A stretch of 64,000 nucleotides of DNA, taken from positions 197,338 to 261,337 of the forward strand of contig JACPUR010000035.1 in NCBI GenBank assembly GCA_016192135.1. The letters are read 5' to 3'. The stretch comes from Candidatus Tectomicrobia bacterium (lineage in GTDB: Bacteria; UBA8248). The position numbers and the translations under genes are program-made. Of this stretch, positions 18,950 to 30,514 are shown in pieces. The notes beneath the pieces are model-generated. The model had not been told where the DNA came from. It made no database searches and worked only from the letters and a program-made list of their open reading frames with translations. Every line of letters begins with the position of its first letter. The first letter of the stretch is position 1.

Positions 18950-20164
18950 TTAGTTCCCCCGCTGGGCCCGGACCTTGAGCCGGAGGGCGTTCAGGCGGAT
19001 GAAGCCATCGGCGTCCTTTTGCGCGTAGACCGAGTCGGCCTCGAAGGTGGCGAGGTCGGGCCGGTAGAGGTTCTTCTCCTTGGGGGCTCTCCTCCCCACC
19101 ACTTGGCAGGTCCCCTTGAAGAGCTTCACCCGGGCGGTGCCCCAGACCGAGCGGGCCGCCTCGTCCACGGCCGCCTGGATGAACTCCCGCTCGGGCGAGA
19201 ACCAGAAACCGTTGTAGACGAGCCGCGCATACTGGGGAATGAGCGAGTCCCGCAGGTGGAGCACCTCGCGGTCGAGGGTCAGGGACTCGACCCCGCGCCG
19301 GGCGGCGTGGAGGACGGTGCCGGCCGGGGTTTCGTACACCCCCCGGCTCTTCATCCCGACGAAACGGTTCTCGACCAAGTCCACCCGGCCCACGCCGTGG
19401 CTCCCGGCCAAGGCATTCAGGCGCTCCATGAGGGCCACCGGAGCGAGCCGCTCGCCGTCCAGCGAAACCGCGTCGCCGTTCTCGAAGCCGACTTCCACGT
19501 AGGCGGGCTTGTCCGGCGCCTTCTCGGGGGAGACGGTGAGGACGAACATGTCCGCCGGAGGCTCGGCCCAGGGATCCTCCAGGATGCCTCCCTCGAAGCT
19601 GATGTGGAGGAGGTTGCGATCCATCGAGTAGGGCTTCGCCGCCGTGACGGGCACCGGAATGCCGTGCCGCTGGGCATAGGCGACGAGCTCGGAGCGTCCG
19701 CCGAAGTCCCACGTGCGCCAGGGGGCGATGACGGTGATCGAGGGGTCGAAGGCCGCGTAGCCCATCTCGAAGCGCACCTGGTCGTTGCCCTTGCCCGTCG
19801 CGCCGTGGGCCACGGCGTCGGCCCCCGTCTTGCGCACCACCTCCATCTGCCCCTTGGCGATGATGGGCCGGGCGATCGAGGTACCCAGGAGATAGGAGCC
19901 TTCGTACACGGCCCCCGCCCGGAGCATGGGGAAGACGAAGTCCCGGGCGAACTCTTCGCGGAGGTCCAGGACGTGGCATTCGTCCGCCCCCGTCGCCAGC
20001 GCCTTCTTCTCGAGGCCCTCAAGCTCCCCCGTTCCCTGGCCCACGTCCGCCGCGTAGGCCACGACCGGGCAGCGGTAGGTCTCCTTGATCCACTTCAGCA
20101 TGACCGAGGTGTCGAGCCCGCCGGAGTAGGCGAGCACCACCTTTTGCGGCTTAGCGGCCATCAT
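18950..20164 (-). CDS. argG: Argininosuccinate synthase
   Basis: Condenses citrulline and aspartate using ATP. 404 residues. PP-loop [18 protein letters not shown] at the N-terminus, [31 protein letters not shown] and SYL(L)GTSIARP mark the family. Overlaps argF by 14 bp and is the last gene of argB-argD-argF-argG. argH is not visible downstream, where the convergent secF gene begins. Confidence 0.97.
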   Translation of the reverse strand: MMAAKPQKVVLAYSGGLDTSVMLKWIKETYRCPVVAYAADVGQGTGELEGLEKKALATGADECHVLDLREEFARDFVFPMLRAGAVYEGSYLLGTSIARPIIAKGQMEVVRKTGADAVAHGATGKGNDQVRFEMGYAAFDPSITVIAPWRTWDFGGRSELVAYAQRHGIPVPVTAAKPYSMDRNLLHISFEGGILEDPWAEPPADMFVLTVSPEKAPDKPAYVEVGFENGDAVSLDGERLAPVALMERLNALAGSHGVGRVDLVENRFVGMKSRGVYETPAGTVLHAARRGVESLTLDREVLHLRDSLIPQYARLVYNGFWFSPEREFIQAAVDEAARSVWGTARVKLFKGTCQVVGRRAPKEKNLYRPDLATFEADSVYAQKDADGFIRLNALRLKVRAQRGN

Positions 20165-21080
20165 TTCCCCCGAGAAGGACTTCCAGAAGGATCTTCTGCG
20201 CGTGGAGGCGGTTCCCCGCCTGCTGGAACACCACGCTGCGCGGCCCGTCGATGACCTCGGCCGAGACTTCTTCCCCCCGGTGGGCCGGGAGGCAATGCAT
20301 GAAGACGGCGTCCTTGTCCGCCCAATGGAAAGTCTCGCCGTGCACGCGGTAGGGCGTGAGCAGCTCGTGGCGGAGGGCTTCCTCGCCCTCCTGGCCCATG
20401 GAGGTCCAGACGTCGGTGTAAAGAGCGTGAGCGCCCCCGCACGCCGCCTGGATCTCGTTCGTTATCTGGATGATGGCGCCCGAGGCCGCCGCAAGTTCCC
20501 GCGCCCGGGCCACGACCCCCGCATCGGGCTGAAGCTCGGGCGGGCAGGCGACGCTCACCCTCACCCCAATCAACGCGCCCACGAGGAGGAGGGAGTGGGC
20601 CACATTGTTCCCGTCCCCCAGGTAGGCGAGCTTGAGGCCCTCCAGGCGCCCGAAGCGCTCGAGGAGGGTGAGGAAGTCCGCCAGCGCCTGGCAGGGATGG
20701 TGCAGGTCCGTCAATCCGTTGATGACCGGAACCGAGGCGTGGCGGGCGATCTCCTCCACCCGCTCGTGGCCGAAGGTGCGGACGACGATCCCGTCCACGT
20801 ACTCGCTTAGCACGCGGGCGCTGTCCGCGGGCGTCTCGCCCCGGGCGAGCTGAGTGTCCTGCGGGGAGAGGAAGATGGTCCTCCCGCCGAGCTGGGCCAC
20901 GCCCGCCTCGAAGGAGACGCGCGTGCGCGTCGAATGCTTCTCGAACAGCAGGGCCAGGGTCTTCCCCGCCAGGGAAGCGGACCGGGCGGAGCGTCCCCGG
21001 CGCTTGCGGTCGAGGGCCTCCCGCAGGAGCTCGCGCGTCTTCTCGGCCGAGAGCTCGGTGCCGTCCAGGTAGTCCTTCAT
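20151..21080 (-). CDS. argF: Ornithine carbamoyltransferase
   Basis: Makes citrulline from ornithine and carbamoyl phosphate. 309 residues from ATG 21080. Carbamoyl-phosphate loop [11 protein letters not shown], the [14 protein letters not shown] segment with HPx[19 protein letters not shown] and the ornithine-binding [11 protein letters not shown] are all visible. ATGA overlap with argD. A long open frame upstream in the same register is only a shadow of argD. Confidence 0.97.
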   Translation of the reverse strand: MKDYLDGTELSAEKTRELLREALDRKRRGRSARSASLAGKTLALLFEKHSTRTRVSFEAGVAQLGGRTIFLSPQDTQLARGETPADSARVLSEYVDGIVVRTFGHERVEEIARHASVPVINGLTDLHHPCQALADFLTLLERFGRLEGLKLAYLGDGNNVAHSLLLVGALIGVRVSVACPPELQPDAGVVARARELAAASGAIIQITNEIQAACGGAHALYTDVWTSMGQEGEEALRHELLTPYRVHGETFHWADKDAVFMHCLPAHRGEEVSAEVIDGPRSVVFQQAGNRLHAQKILLEVLLGGNDGR

Positions 21081-22273
21081 CACGCCGCAAGGTCCTTCAG
21101 CGCGCCGTCCAGGAAGTCCGCCAGCCTGTCGATCATCGCGGGCTCCACCACCAGGGGCGGGATGAGCCGGATCACTTTTCCCACCGCCACGTTCAGGAGG
21201 AAGCCGGCCGCCAGGCCCTTCGTCACGATGGATGCCGCGTCCCGGTCCACCTCCATTCCCAGGAGGAGTCCCTTCCCGCGAACGTCCTTCACGATGGGAT
21301 GGCGCGAGGCCAGCTCCCGGAGGCGCTTCAGGGCGTGATTCGACACCTCCTCCACCCGCCCGAGGAAGCCCGGGGCCAGGGTGGCATCCATGGCCGCGCA
21401 GCCCGCCGCCGTGGCCAGCGGGTTGCCCCCGAAGGTGGCCGCGTGGTCCCCCGGCTCGAAGGCCATGGCCTTGTCGCTCGCCACCAGGGCGCCGATGGCG
21501 GTGCCGCCGGCCAGGCCCTTGGCCAGGCTCATGGCGTCGGGCGCCACGCCGTAGTGCTCGTGCGCCCAGAGCTTCCCGGTGCGGCCCATCCCCACCTGGA
21601 CCTCGTCGAAGAGAAGCAGGAGGTCGTTGGCGTCGCAGATGTCCCGGAGCCCCTGGAGGAAGCCCTCGGGGGGGACGTTGACCCCTCCCTCGCCTTGGAT
21701 GGGCTCGACCAGGATGGCGCAGGTCTTCTCGCTCACCGCGGCCGCCACCGATTCGATATCCCCGAAGGGGAGATAGCGGAAGCCGGGCACGAGAGGATGG
21801 TAGCCCTTGTGGAACTTTTCCTGGCCCGTCGCCGTCATGGAGGCGAAGGTCCGGCCGTGGAAGCTCGCCTGGAAGCTCAGGATCTCGTGCCGCCCCTCCC
21901 CGTGCTTCTTGTGGGAGTACTTGCGCGCCAGCTTGATCGCGGCCTCGACGGCCTCGGTGCCGCTGTTGCAGAAAAAGACCTTGTGGCCGAAGGAGTTCTG
22001 GGTGAGGCGCTCGGCCAGGCGGATCTGCGGCTCGATGTGGTAGAGGTTCGACACGTGGAGGAGCCTGCCCGCCTGCTCCCGAAGCGCCGCCACCACCGCC
22101 GGATGGCAATGGCCCAGGTTGCACACCGCCAGCCCCGAGACGAAGTCGAGGTACTCCTTCCCGTCCGCATCCCACACGCGGCAGCCCTGCCCGCGTACCA
22201 GCGCCACCGGGTAGCGGCCGTAGGTGGGGGCCACGTGCTGGGCGGCGAGCGAGACGAGCGCGGCGTTGGACAT
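21080..22273 (-). CDS. argD: Acetylornithine aminotransferase
   Basis: PLP enzyme of class III that turns N-acetylglutamate semialdehyde into N-acetylornithine. 397 residues. Motifs: DADGKEYLDFVSGLAVCNLGHCHP, FFCNSGTEAVEAAIKLARKY, SFHGRTFASMTATGQ, EPIQGEGGV, LLLFDEVQVGMGRTGK, and the PLP-Lys segment SLAKGLAGGTAIGALV. Twenty-eight bases separate it from argB. Confidence 0.96.
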   Translation of the reverse strand: MSNAALVSLAAQHVAPTYGRYPVALVRGQGCRVWDADGKEYLDFVSGLAVCNLGHCHPAVVAALREQAGRLLHVSNLYHIEPQIRLAERLTQNSFGHKVFFCNSGTEAVEAAIKLARKYSHKKHGEGRHEILSFQASFHGRTFASMTATGQEKFHKGYHPLVPGFRYLPFGDIESVAAAVSEKTCAILVEPIQGEGGVNVPPEGFLQGLRDICDANDLLLLFDEVQVGMGRTGKLWAHEHYGVAPDAMSLAKGLAGGTAIGALVASDKAMAFEPGDHAATFGGNPLATAAGCAAMDATLAPGFLGRVEEVSNHALKRLRELASRHPIVKDVRGKGLLLGMEVDRDAASIVTKGLAAGFLLNVAVGKVIRLIPPLVVEPAMIDRLADFLDGALKDLAA

Positions 22274-22301
22274 CGCGGTGTTCCTTTCTCTGAACCGGGG
22301 C

Positions 22302-23177
22302 TCAGCGAACGATCTGGGTGCCCACCCCTTCGTCGGTGAACACTTCCAGGAGGACGGCGTGGGGGACTCGGCCGTCCACGATATGGGCCTTCTTCACGCC
22401 GGAGGCCAGGGCTTCCAGGCAGGCCTCCACCTTGGGGATCATGCCGCCCTGGATGACGCCCTCTTCCCGCAGCCGCTGCGCGTCGGGAGCCTTCAGGGTG
22501 CTGATGAGGTTTCCCTTCTTGTCCTGAATTCCGGGGACGTCGGTCAGGAGAATGAACTTCTCCGCGGCCAGGGCGCCGGCGATGGCCCCGGCGGCGGAGT
22601 CGGCGTTGATGTTGTAGACGTTCCCGTCGTCGTCCACCCCCAGCGGGGCGATCACCGGGATGTAGTGCGCCCGGGTGAGGTGGTGGATGATGCCGGGCTC
22701 GACCCTCACCACCTCGCCCACATGGCCGAGGTCGACGATCTCGTCCGCGCCCTCGGCGGTCTTGCGGCTCAAGGTGAGCTTCCGCGCGCGCGTCAGCCCG
22801 GCGTCCGATCCGGAGAGGCCCACCGCGGCCCCTCCGTGGCGGTTGATGAGCCGGACGATGCCCTTATTGGTCGAGCCCGAGAGCACCATCTCCACCACCC
22901 CGACGGTTTCTTCGTCCGTGACCCGGAGGCCCTCGATGAACTCGGTCGCCTTGCCGATCTTCTTGAGGAGATCCCCGATCTGGGGCCCGCCCCCGTGGAC
23001 GACCACGACGTTGATGCCCACGTACTTGAGCAGCACCACGTCCTGGGCGAAGGGCGACTGCAGGCCCTTCTCCACCTGAGCGGCCCCGCCGTACTTGATC
23101 ACCACGGTCTTCCCCGAGAAGCGCTGGATGTAGGGAAGCGCCTCGACCAGGGTGGCCGCCCGTTCTCTCGCGTCCAT
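22302..23177 (-). CDS. argB: N-acetylglutamate kinase
   Basis: Phosphorylates N-acetylglutamate. 291 residues from ATG 23177, preceded by GAGGAGCACC; an in-frame start further upstream would run through the promoter. VVIKYGGAA with the catalytic Lys, VVHGGGPQIG, GLSGSDAGL and NINADSAAGAIAGAL are visible. The N-terminal helix (about 20 residues before the kinase core) and the C-terminal EVFTDEGVGTQIV are features of arginine-inhibited hexameric enzymes, so feedback inhibition by arginine is likely (inference). Confidence 0.96.
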   Translation of the reverse strand: MDARERAATLVEALPYIQRFSGKTVVIKYGGAAQVEKGLQSPFAQDVVLLKYVGINVVVVHGGGPQIGDLLKKIGKATEFIEGLRVTDEETVGVVEMVLSGSTNKGIVRLINRHGGAAVGLSGSDAGLTRARKLTLSRKTAEGADEIVDLGHVGEVVRVEPGIIHHLTRAHYIPVIAPLGVDDDGNVYNINADSAAGAIAGALAAEKFILLTDVPGIQDKKGNLISTLKAPDAQRLREEGVIQGGMIPKVEACLEALASGVKKAHIVDGRVPHAVLLEVFTDEGVGTQIVR

Positions 23178-23219
23178 GGTGCTCCTCACTGTGCCGGAAG
23201 GGCTACCAACAGGGCGGGA

Positions 23220-23248
23220 AATATACACCGGGGGGAGGGCGGGGCCAA
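23220..23248 (-). promoter_or_regulatory. Predicted promoter of the arg operon
   Basis: On the minus strand TTGGCC (23248-23243), a 17-bp spacer and TATATT (23225-23220) lie in the 103-bp hslU-argB gap, 43 bp before the argB ATG. No clear ArgR box is seen. Confidence 0.5.
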
Positions 23249-23280
23249 GGGGAGGAGGAAAGGCCGGTCCCGGGGCGGAA

Positions 23281-24639
23281 TCAGAGGATGTAGCGGCTCA
23301 AGTCGAGGTTTTCGACGATGTCCTGGAGCTTATCGCGGACGTAGGCGGCGTCGATGGAGATCTCCTGTCCGGCCATGTCCGGGGCGGAGAAGGAGATGTC
23401 CTCCAGCAGGCGCTCCATGATGGTGTGGAGCCGGCGCGCGCCGATGTTCTCCGTCTGCTCGTTGATCCGGGCGGCGAAGCCCGCCACCTCCTGGATGGCG
23501 TCGTCGGTGAAGGAGATCTTCACGCCCTCGGTGGCCAGGAGAGCCGGGTACTGCCGCACGAGGGCGTTCTCCGGCTCCTTGAGGATGCGCACGAAGTCCT
23601 CCCGGCCCAGGGGCTTGAGCTCCACCCGGATGGGGAAGCGCCCCTGGAGCTCGGGCAGGAGGTCCGAGGGCTTGGCCATGTGGAAGGCGCCCGCCGCGAT
23701 GAAGAGGATGTGGTCCGTCTTGACCGGCCCGTGCTTTGTCTGGACGGTCGAGCCCTCGACGATGGGCAGGAGGTCGCGCTGCACCCCCTCCCGTGAGACG
23801 TCGGGGCCGTGGCGGCCGCCCCCGCTGGTGGCGATCTTGTCGATCTCGTCGAGGAACACGATGCCCGACTGCTCGGTGCGGTGAATGGCCTCGGAGTTCG
23901 CCTTGTCCGGATCGATGAGCTTGTCGGCCTCCTCCTGGCAGAGGAGCTTGAAGGCCTCCGGCACCCGCATGCGGCGGGTGCGGTTCCGCGGAGGAAAGAG
24001 GCCGCCCATGATCTCCTTGATGTTCAGCCCCATCTGCTCGAGGTCAGGCCCGCCCAGGAACTGGATCTCCGGCCCCTTGTCGCTCACTTGCATCTCGACC
24101 TCGCGGTCGTCCAGCCTGCCCTCCTCCAGGAGGGAGCGGAACTTCTCCCGGGTCCGCTTGTAGCTTTCCTCGCCCAGGGGATCGCGCGGCTGGCCCCGCT
24201 CGTCGATGGCGGCGAAGCCCGGGGGGCGGGGCAGGAGGAGGTCCAGCAGGCGCTCCTCGGCCAGATTCTCCGCGCGCACCCGGTTGACCTCGCGCATCTC
24301 CTCGCGGACCATGTTCCGGGCCAGCTCGACGAGATCGCGGATGATGCTCTCCACGTCCCTGCCCACGTAGCCCACCTCGGTGAACTTGCTCGCCTCCACC
24401 TTGATGAAGGGGCTCTTGGCCAGGCGGGCGAGGCGGCGGGCGATCTCCGTTTTCCCCACACCGGTCGGGCCGATCATGATGATGTTCTTGGGGGCGATGT
24501 CCTCCCCGATCTCGGGGGGGAGCTGCTGGCGCCGCCAGCGGTTGCGCAGCGCGATGGCGACGGCGCGCTTCGCCTCCGCCTGGCCGATGACATAGCGGTC
24601 GAGTTCTTCGACGATGCGGGCGGGGATGAGCTGTTCCAT
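23281..24639 (-). CDS. hslU: ATP-dependent protease ATPase subunit HslU
   Basis: AAA+ unfoldase that feeds the HslV chamber. 452 residues: [33 protein letters not shown]-like start, Walker [16 protein letters not shown], pore loop [13 protein letters not shown], an I-domain (about residues 110-235), Walker [13 protein letters not shown], sensor segments and the HslV-activating C-terminus ending DLSRYIL. ATGA overlap with hslV. Confidence 0.97.
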   Translation of the reverse strand: MEQLIPARIVEELDRYVIGQAEAKRAVAIALRNRWRRQQLPPEIGEDIAPKNIIMIGPTGVGKTEIARRLARLAKSPFIKVEASKFTEVGYVGRDVESIIRDLVELARNMVREEMREVNRVRAENLAEERLLDLLLPRPPGFAAIDERGQPRDPLGEESYKRTREKFRSLLEEGRLDDREVEMQVSDKGPEIQFLGGPDLEQMGLNIKEIMGGLFPPRNRTRRMRVPEAFKLLCQEEADKLIDPDKANSEAIHRTEQSGIVFLDEIDKIATSGGGRHGPDVSREGVQRDLLPIVEGSTVQTKHGPVKTDHILFIAAGAFHMAKPSDLLPELQGRFPIRVELKPLGREDFVRILKEPENALVRQYPALLATEGVKISFTDDAIQEVAGFAARINEQTENIGARRLHTIMERLLEDISFSAPDMAGQEISIDAAYVRDKLQDIVENLDLSRYIL

Positions 24640-25187
24640 CAGAGGCTTTCGATCGTGATCTTGTGGTTGGTGTAGATGCAGATATCCGCCGTGATGTCCA
24701 AGGCGCGGCGGACGACGTCGGCGGCGGCCAGTTCAGGCTCCAGGCTGAGGATCCCGCGTGCCGCCGCCGTGGCGATGGGACCGCCGCTTCCGATGCCCAG
24801 GATTCCGTCGTCGGGCTCGATGATGTCCCCGGTGCCCGAGAGGATGAGGGAGGTTTCCTGGTTCGCGACGGCGAGCAGGGCCTCCAGCCGCCGGAGCACC
24901 CGGTCCGTGCGCCAGTCTTTTCCCATCTCGACGGCGGCCCGGGCGAGGTTGCCGCGGTACTCCTCGAGCTTTCCCTCGAAGCGCTCGAAGAGGGCGATGG
25001 CGTCCGAGGCGGAGCCCGCGAAGCCGGCGAGGACCTTCCCCCCGCTCAGGCGGCGGATCTTGACCGCGCCGAGCTTGACGGCCGTCTGGCCCATCGTGAC
25101 CTGGCCGTCCCCGCCCATGGCCGTCTGGCCGCGGTAGCGGACGGCGAGGATGGTGGTGGAGCGGATCCTGGCATTGGGTTCGGTCAT
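24639..25187 (-). CDS. hslV: ATP-dependent protease peptidase subunit HslV
   Basis: Threonine protease of the proteasome-like HslVU complex. 182 residues. The catalytic Thr should be the first of the TTILAVR motif, at residue 11; about ten residues precede it, so a short propeptide would have to be removed (Escherichia coli loses only Met). [30 protein letters not shown] and [14 protein letters not shown] complete the family pattern. Overlaps xerC and hslU by four bases or fewer. Confidence 0.96.
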   Translation of the reverse strand: MTEPNARIRSTTILAVRYRGQTAMGGDGQVTMGQTAVKLGAVKIRRLSGGKVLAGFAGSASDAIALFERFEGKLEEYRGNLARAAVEMGKDWRTDRVLRRLEALLAVANQETSLILSGTGDIIEPDDGILGIGSGGPIATAAARGILSLEPELAAADVVRRALDITADICIYTNHKITIESL

Positions 25188-26167
25188 TGGCGTTTTTCCC
25201 GTTTCCTTCCTGGAGCGCCGCGCTCCTTGGCCCGGGGGTGCGCGGCGTCGTACACGGCCCGGAGATGATCGAAATTCACCTGGGTGTAGCGCTGGGTGGT
25301 GGAAAGGCTCGCGTGGCCCAGCAGCTCCTGGATGGACCGCAGGTCCGCCCCGTCCTCCAGGAGATGGGTCGCCGCGCTGTGGCGCAGCGCGTGCGGAGTG
25401 AAATGATAGCCGAACCCACCCTTGAGTTCATAGCCCCGCAGGATGTCTCGGGCCCGGTCCGTCGTGAGCCGCCCGCCGCGCGCGCTGCGGAAGAAGGGCG
25501 ACGCCCCGCACTCGGCTTCCCCGGCCGGCAGGGGAGGGCGCTCCGGCCGGAAGCGCTCGACGGCCTGGGCCGCCTTCTTCGTCATGGGGACGATGCGCTC
25601 CTTCCGGCCCTTGCCGCGCACCCGGAGGAGGCGCTCCTTCGTGTCCACGTCCTCATTGTTCAGGGCCGCCAGCTCCCCCACCCGGAGACCGGAGCCGTAA
25701 AGGATCTCCAGCATGGCCAGGTCCCGCCGCCCCTCGGGGGTGGCGGGGTCGGGCAGCTTCAGGAGCCGGTCGGCGTCGTCCACCGGGAGGAAGGCCGGCA
25801 GCTTGCGGGACTGCTTCGGGGAAGGGATTCCCTCGGCCGGGTTCTCCGCCGCGAGCCCCTCGCGCCGGAGGAAGCGGAAGAAGGTCCGCAGGCTCGACAG
25901 GTGGCGGTTGACCGTGGAGGCGTCCACCCGGCGCCGGTGCATGTGGCCCAGGTAGGCCCGCACCGCCAGGGCGTTCACTTCCTCGGGGGTAACCGGCCCT
26001 CCCGCCCATTCCCGCAGGAAGCGGTCGAAGTCGGCCAGATCCGAGGCATAGGCCCGCAGCGTGTGCTCCGAGGCGTTGCGCTCCTCGCGGAGGTGAGCCT
26101 CGAAGCGGCGGCGGGCTCCGGCCAGGCCGCCGGTCAGGCGACCTGGGGCATCATCCGCTCGATCCAT
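25184..26167 (-). CDS. xerC: Tyrosine recombinase XerC
   Basis: Site-specific recombinase that resolves chromosome dimers at dif with XerD. 327 residues: N-terminal SAM-like DNA-binding domain (about residues 15-105) and catalytic domain with all key residues: Arg in GSGLRVGEL, Lys in [39 protein letters not shown] with the Tyr nucleophile. Position between trmFO and hslV matches a housekeeping Xer gene, not an integrase of a mobile element. Its start overlaps trmFO by 34 bp. Confidence 0.93.
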   Translation of the reverse strand: MDRADDAPGRLTGGLAGARRRFEAHLREERNASEHTLRAYASDLADFDRFLREWAGGPVTPEEVNALAVRAYLGHMHRRRVDASTVNRHLSSLRTFFRFLRREGLAAENPAEGIPSPKQSRKLPAFLPVDDADRLLKLPDPATPEGRRDLAMLEILYGSGLRVGELAALNNEDVDTKERLLRVRGKGRKERIVPMTKKAAQAVERFRPERPPLPAGEAECGASPFFRSARGGRLTTDRARDILRGYELKGGFGYHFTPHALRHSAATHLLEDGADLRSIQELLGHASLSTTQRYTQVNFDHLRAVYDAAHPRAKERGAPGRKREKRQ

Positions 26168-27468
26168 GGCTTGAGGTCCCTCAAGGCGCGCTCGATGACG
26201 TGCCGCTTGCGCTCCTTGCGCGGGACCCGCTTCTCCAGGGGCGGGAAGAGTCCGAAGTTGACGTTCATCGGCTGGAAGTTCTTGGGGTCCGCCTCCACGA
26301 TGTAGTGGTTGAGCGCCCCCAGGGCCGTGGTGGGGGGAGGCGGGACGATGGGCTCCCCCCGCAGGAGCGCCGCCGCGTTCAGGCCCGCGAGGAGGCCGAT
26401 GGCGGAGGATTCGAGATAGCCCTCGACCCCGGTGATCTGGCCCGCCACGAACAAGTGAGGGTGGCGCTTGAGCTGGAGGGTGACCCGCATGAGCTTGGGG
26501 GCGTTGATGTAGGTGTTTCGGTGCAGGCTTCCGAAGCGGAGGAAGCGCGCGTTCCCGAGCCCCGGGAGCTGGGAGAAGATGCGCTTCTGCTCCGGGTAGC
26601 GGAGGCGGGTCTGGAACCCCACCATGGAGAAGAACTCCCCGGTCAGGTCCTCGCGCCGGAGCTGGACCACGGCGTGGTAGGTCTGCCCCGTCTCAGGATG
26701 CTCCAGCCCCACCGGCTTCATCGGTCCGAAGGCCAGGGTGTCGCGCCCCCGGCTCGCCATCTCCTCGATGGGCAGGCAGCCCTCGAAGTAGACGGCCTTC
26801 TCGAAGTCCCTCAGCGGAATCTTCTCGCCTCCGACGACGGCGTCGATGAAGCGGTTGTAGTCCGCCTCGCTCAGGCCGATGTTCAGGTAATCCCCCTCGC
26901 TCTCCTCCGCCATGTCCTTTCCGTAGCGGGAGGCCTGGAAGGCCACCGACATGTCGATGCTCTCGCCGTAGAGAATAGGGGAGATGGCGTCGTAGAAGTA
27001 GAGGTACTTTCCCTGGGTCAGCCGCGCCACCTCTGCCGCGAGCGCAGGGCTGGTGAGGGGGCCGGTGGCGAGGATGGTCGGCGCCTCCCCATCGAGGGAG
27101 GTCACTTCCTCCCGGTGTACGCGGATGCGGGGCTCTCCCTGGATCGCCTCGGTCACCTTCTTGCTGAACTGGGCGCGGTCCACGGCCAGGGCGGTGCCCG
27201 CCGGGACCCGGGTGGCGTCCGCGGCCTGGAGGATGAGGGAGTCGAGCCGCCGCATCTCCTCCTTCAGCAGCCCCGAGGCGTTCTCCAGCGAGTTGGAGCG
27301 CAGCGAATTGGAGCAGACGAGTTCCGCCAGGCCGTCCGATTGATGGGCGGCGGTCGGGACCAGGGGGCGCATCTCGTAGAGATCCACCTCGATGCCCCGC
27401 TTCGCCGCCTGCCAGGCCGCCTCGCTCCCCGCGAGGCCGCCGCCGATGACGCGCAGCCGCGCGCTCAA
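26134..27468 (-). CDS. trmFO: Folate-dependent tRNA m5U54 methyltransferase TrmFO
   Basis: FAD enzyme methylating U54 in the T-loop with methylene-tetrahydrofolate. 444 residues from TTG 27468, which overlaps the topA stop (TTGA). FAD motif [45 protein letters not shown] with a conserved Cys, [14 protein letters not shown]-like block (here [14 protein letters not shown]) with the catalytic Cys, and the C-terminal [22 protein letters not shown]. The frame continues upstream only as a topA shadow. Confidence 0.95.
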   Translation of the reverse strand: MSARLRVIGGGLAGSEAAWQAAKRGIEVDLYEMRPLVPTAAHQSDGLAELVCSNSLRSNSLENASGLLKEEMRRLDSLILQAADATRVPAGTALAVDRAQFSKKVTEAIQGEPRIRVHREEVTSLDGEAPTILATGPLTSPALAAEVARLTQGKYLYFYDAISPILYGESIDMSVAFQASRYGKDMAEESEGDYLNIGLSEADYNRFIDAVVGGEKIPLRDFEKAVYFEGCLPIEEMASRGRDTLAFGPMKPVGLEHPETGQTYHAVVQLRREDLTGEFFSMVGFQTRLRYPEQKRIFSQLPGLGNARFLRFGSLHRNTYINAPKLMRVTLQLKRHPHLFVAGQITGVEGYLESSAIGLLAGLNAAALLRGEPIVPPPPTTALGALNHYIVEADPKNFQPMNVNFGLFPPLEKRVPRKERKRHVIERALRDLKPWIERMMPQVA

Positions 27469-30011
27469 GCCGATACCTCCTGTTCCTTCTCCGATTCGGT
27501 GTGATCGTCCCCCAGGCTGGCGAGCAGGCCCGGCGGGGCCGGCTCCGAGTGCCCGCAGGACTTGATCGGGCAAACGAGGCGGACTCCGCTCTTCTTCGTG
27601 ACCTTGATCGTGGAAATCGGATGTCCGCAGGCCGGGCAGGGCCGGGCGACGGGACGGTCCCATACGACGTACTTGCACTCGGGGAACTTGTTGCATCCGT
27701 AGAACGGCTTCCCGGATTTCCGGGAGCGCCGCATCACGAGCTCGCCGCCGCAGCCCTCCCGGCCGCACGGCACTCCCGTCGGGATGGGCGCGGCCGCCGC
27801 CTTCCCGCCGGGGAGAATCTTCCGGGTCTTGTGCTCCTTCGGATACTCCGAGCAGACCAGGTAAGGGCCGAATGGGCCCCGGCGCGCCTGCATGGACGCC
27901 CCGCACTCCTCGCAGGGAGGCGCCTTCTCCTCCCCCTGGACGAGATCCTCATCCTCCTCGGGGCTGCCCTCCTCGGGCAGGCTTTCGGAGAACTTGCAAT
28001 CGGGATATGCGGAGCAGGAGATAAACCAGCCGTTCTTGCTGAACTTCTTGACCAGCGGCTCCCCGCACTCCGGGCAAGCCCTGTCGACGGGCTCGGTGTG
28101 GGTCTTGAGGTTGGGCAGGGCCTTCTTGGCCGTCTGCACCGTCCTGTCGAACCGGTCGTAGAAGGTGCGCAGGATGGGCAGCCAGGGGGTGCTCCCCTTC
28201 TCGATGTCGTCGAGGTCGCTCTCCATCTTGGCCGTGAACTTGACGTCCATCACGTCGGGGAAGCCCCGCACGAGCAGCTTGTTCACCTCCCGGCCGAGGC
28301 TGGTGGGGGTGAACTGGCGCTTGCGGCGCTCCACGGTGACATACTTCCGCTTCTCCAGAGTGTCCAGGATGGTGGCGTAGGTGCTCGGGCGCCCGACGCC
28401 GTCCTCCTCCAGCTCCTTGACCAGGGCCGCCTCCGTGTAGCGCGGGGGCGGCTGGGTGAAGTGCTGCTCCGGGAGGACGCCGTTGGAGGCCGCCTCCGTC
28501 CCGCGGAGCCGCACCGGATCGCCCTCGTCCAGGGAAGGCAGCAGCCGGTCGCGGCCGCCGGCGCCCGCGCGCCCGTTCTCCTCCTCGCTATCCGGCGGGC
28601 CCTCCGCTTCCTCTGTCCTCTCCTGATAGACGTCGAGGAAGCCCGGGAACTTGAGTACCGACCCGGTGGCGCGCAGCAGGAGATCCTCGGCCGTGATGTC
28701 CACGCTCGTCTGGTCGTACACGGCTGGGGCCATCTGGCCGGCCAGGAAGCGCCGCCAGATGAGGGTGTAGAGCGCCAGCTGCTCGGGTTTCAGGCGGCTC
28801 GCGACCCGGTCCGGGTGCAGGCTCGGGTCGGTCGGCCGGATGGCCTCGTGGGCGTCCTGGGCCATCTCCCCGGTCTTGTAGACGGGCGGTTTCTCGGGCA
28901 GGTGGCCGGCCGAGAAGTTCTTCTGGATATACTCCCGCGCGGCGTTCACGGCCTCGGGAGCCAGGCGCACGGAGTCGGTCCGCATGTAGGTGATGAGGCC
29001 GACGGTCCCGAGCTCGCGGCCGAGATCCACGCCCTCATAGAGGGACTGGGCGATGCTCATGGTGCGCTTGGCGCCGTAGCGGAGCTTGTTCGAGCTCTCC
29101 TGCTGGAGCGTGCTCGTGATGAACGGGGCGGGTGGGCGGCGGCGGCGCTCGCGGCGCTCGACCTTTGAAACCCTGAGGTCCGCCCGCGCGATGCGTTCGG
29201 CGAGGCTCCGCGCCTCCGCCTCGGTCCCGATTTCGGGCTCCCGGTCCCCGACCCGGTGGATCTTGGCCTCGAAGGGGGGAGGGGTGCCTTCTTTCTGGAG
29301 AAACGCCGTGATGGTCCAGTATTCCTTGGGCTGGAAGGCCTCGATCTCGTCCTCGCGCTCGCAGATGAGGCGGAGGGCGACGGACTGCACCCGGCCGGCG
29401 CTCAGGCCGAAGGCCACCTTGTTCCAGAGGATTTCGCCCGAGAGCTTGAAGCCCACGATGCGGTCCAGCTTGCGGCGGGTTTCCTGGGCGTCCACCTTCT
29501 TCTGGTCGATGCGGCCCGGGCGCTCGAGCGCCTCCCTGACGGCCCGCGGGGTAATCTCGTTGAAGGAGACGCGGTAGATGGAATCCTCCTTGCGGCCGTT
29601 CCCGATGATCTCCTTGACGTGCCAGGCGATGGCCTCACCCTCGCGGTCCGGATCGGGCGCGAGATAGATCTCCCCGGCGGCCTTGGCGGCCCGGCGGAGC
29701 TCATCGATGGCCTTCTTCTTCGCGGGAATCTCGCCGTAGTCGGCGCTGAAGTCGTTCCGGACGTCGATGCCCATTTTCCGCTCCCCGGTCTTCTTGAGGT
29801 CGCGGACGTGCCCCTTGGAGGCCATGATGGCGAACTCCGGCCCCAGCATCTTCTGGATCGTCTTCACCTTGGCCGGCGATTCGACGATGAGGAGCTTCGT
29901 CGCGGAGGAGCCTCCGCCCGTGCTTCCCGCCGTCCGGGCCCGCCTGCTCTTGGGCTGGGCCTTCTTCGCCTTTTTGGCCCTCGGGCGGGCCTTGGAATTT
30001 TTTTCGATCAT
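27465..30011 (-). CDS. topA: DNA topoisomerase I with C-terminal zinc fingers
   Basis: Relaxes negative supercoils. 848 residues. A Lys/Arg-rich tail of about 35 residues precedes the Toprim domain ([18 protein letters not shown] ... [13 protein letters not shown]). Active-site Tyr342 is in [13 protein letters not shown]. The C-terminus carries four topoisomerase Zn-finger units ([23 protein letters not shown]); the second has lost its later cysteines. Six bases separate it from smg. Confidence 0.97.
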   Translation of the reverse strand: MIEKNSKARPRAKKAKKAQPKSRRARTAGSTGGGSSATKLLIVESPAKVKTIQKMLGPEFAIMASKGHVRDLKKTGERKMGIDVRNDFSADYGEIPAKKKAIDELRRAAKAAGEIYLAPDPDREGEAIAWHVKEIIGNGRKEDSIYRVSFNEITPRAVREALERPGRIDQKKVDAQETRRKLDRIVGFKLSGEILWNKVAFGLSAGRVQSVALRLICEREDEIEAFQPKEYWTITAFLQKEGTPPPFEAKIHRVGDREPEIGTEAEARSLAERIARADLRVSKVERRERRRRPPAPFITSTLQQESSNKLRYGAKRTMSIAQSLYEGVDLGRELGTVGLITYMRTDSVRLAPEAVNAAREYIQKNFSAGHLPEKPPVYKTGEMAQDAHEAIRPTDPSLHPDRVASRLKPEQLALYTLIWRRFLAGQMAPAVYDQTSVDITAEDLLLRATGSVLKFPGFLDVYQERTEEAEGPPDSEEENGRAGAGGRDRLLPSLDEGDPVRLRGTEAASNGVLPEQHFTQPPPRYTEAALVKELEEDGVGRPSTYATILDTLEKRKYVTVERRKRQFTPTSLGREVNKLLVRGFPDVMDVKFTAKMESDLDDIEKGSTPWLPILRTFYDRFDRTVQTAKKALPNLKTHTEPVDRACPECGEPLVKKFSKNGWFISCSAYPDCKFSESLPEEGSPEEDEDLVQGEEKAPPCEECGASMQARRGPFGPYLVCSEYPKEHKTRKILPGGKAAAAPIPTGVPCGREGCGGELVMRRSRKSGKPFYGCNKFPECKYVVWDRPVARPCPACGHPISTIKVTKKSGVRLVCPIKSCGHSEPAPPGLLASLGDDHTESEKEQEVSA

Positions 30012-30017
30012 GCTGCC

Positions 30018-30497
30018 TCAGTTCGTCAGGCGGATGTCGTCATCCTGGAGCATCTGTAGCACGCCGGGCCGCAAGGCGTCACGGCGTTCCCGGAGAAGGA
30101 CCAGGAGGGCGACCGTACGCACCTCCCGAAGCCCAATCTCCTCCTCGCTCAAGTCGATGCAGCGCTGGATGAGTTCCTCCCGGAGCCAATCGTCGATGAT
30201 CCCGGCGTTATAGAGACGGTGGATGATTCCCTGCGCCGCGGGGGAGAAGGCCAAATGCTCCTCCGGGTGCAGCACGCGCACCGCGCGTCCTCTGCGGCTC
30301 TCCGCGAGGAGGTCTCCCGGCTCGCGGCGGTCCTGGGGGAGCTGCTGGACCCAGGAAAGGGCGTCATAGATGTCTTCCTGCTGAAATCCCCGGCTCGCCA
30401 GGAAATTGGAAATCTCCCGCTCGTCCTGGAGAATGTGGTTTCCCTCCAGCGCCTTGTCCACCAGCAGGCGCATCATCGTGAACAGTTTTTCGCGCAT
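30018..30497 (-). CDS. smg: Smg family protein (DUF494)
   Basis: 159 residues of a small helical family of unknown function. Typical pieces: N-terminal MREKLFTMMRLLVDKAL, the segment LASRGFQQEDIYDALSWVQQL, GIIHRLYNAGIIDDWLREELIQR and LREVRTVALLVLL. In Escherichia coli smg also lies between dprA and a topoisomerase zinc-finger gene; here the same order has a complete topA. Start ATG 30497 follows GGAGGG. Confidence 0.85.
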   Translation of the reverse strand: MREKLFTMMRLLVDKALEGNHILQDEREISNFLASRGFQQEDIYDALSWVQQLPQDRREPGDLLAESRRGRAVRVLHPEEHLAFSPAAQGIIHRLYNAGIIDDWLREELIQRCIDLSEEEIGLREVRTVALLVLLRERRDALRPGVLQMLQDDDIRLTN

Positions 30498-30514
30498 ACA
30501 GATTCCCTCCGGAA

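Noticed and set aside
25184-26167. Tyrosine recombinase as mark of an integrated element
   Set aside because: It sits in the conserved trmFO-xerC-hslV order and looks like housekeeping XerC; no att repeats or phage genes are near.
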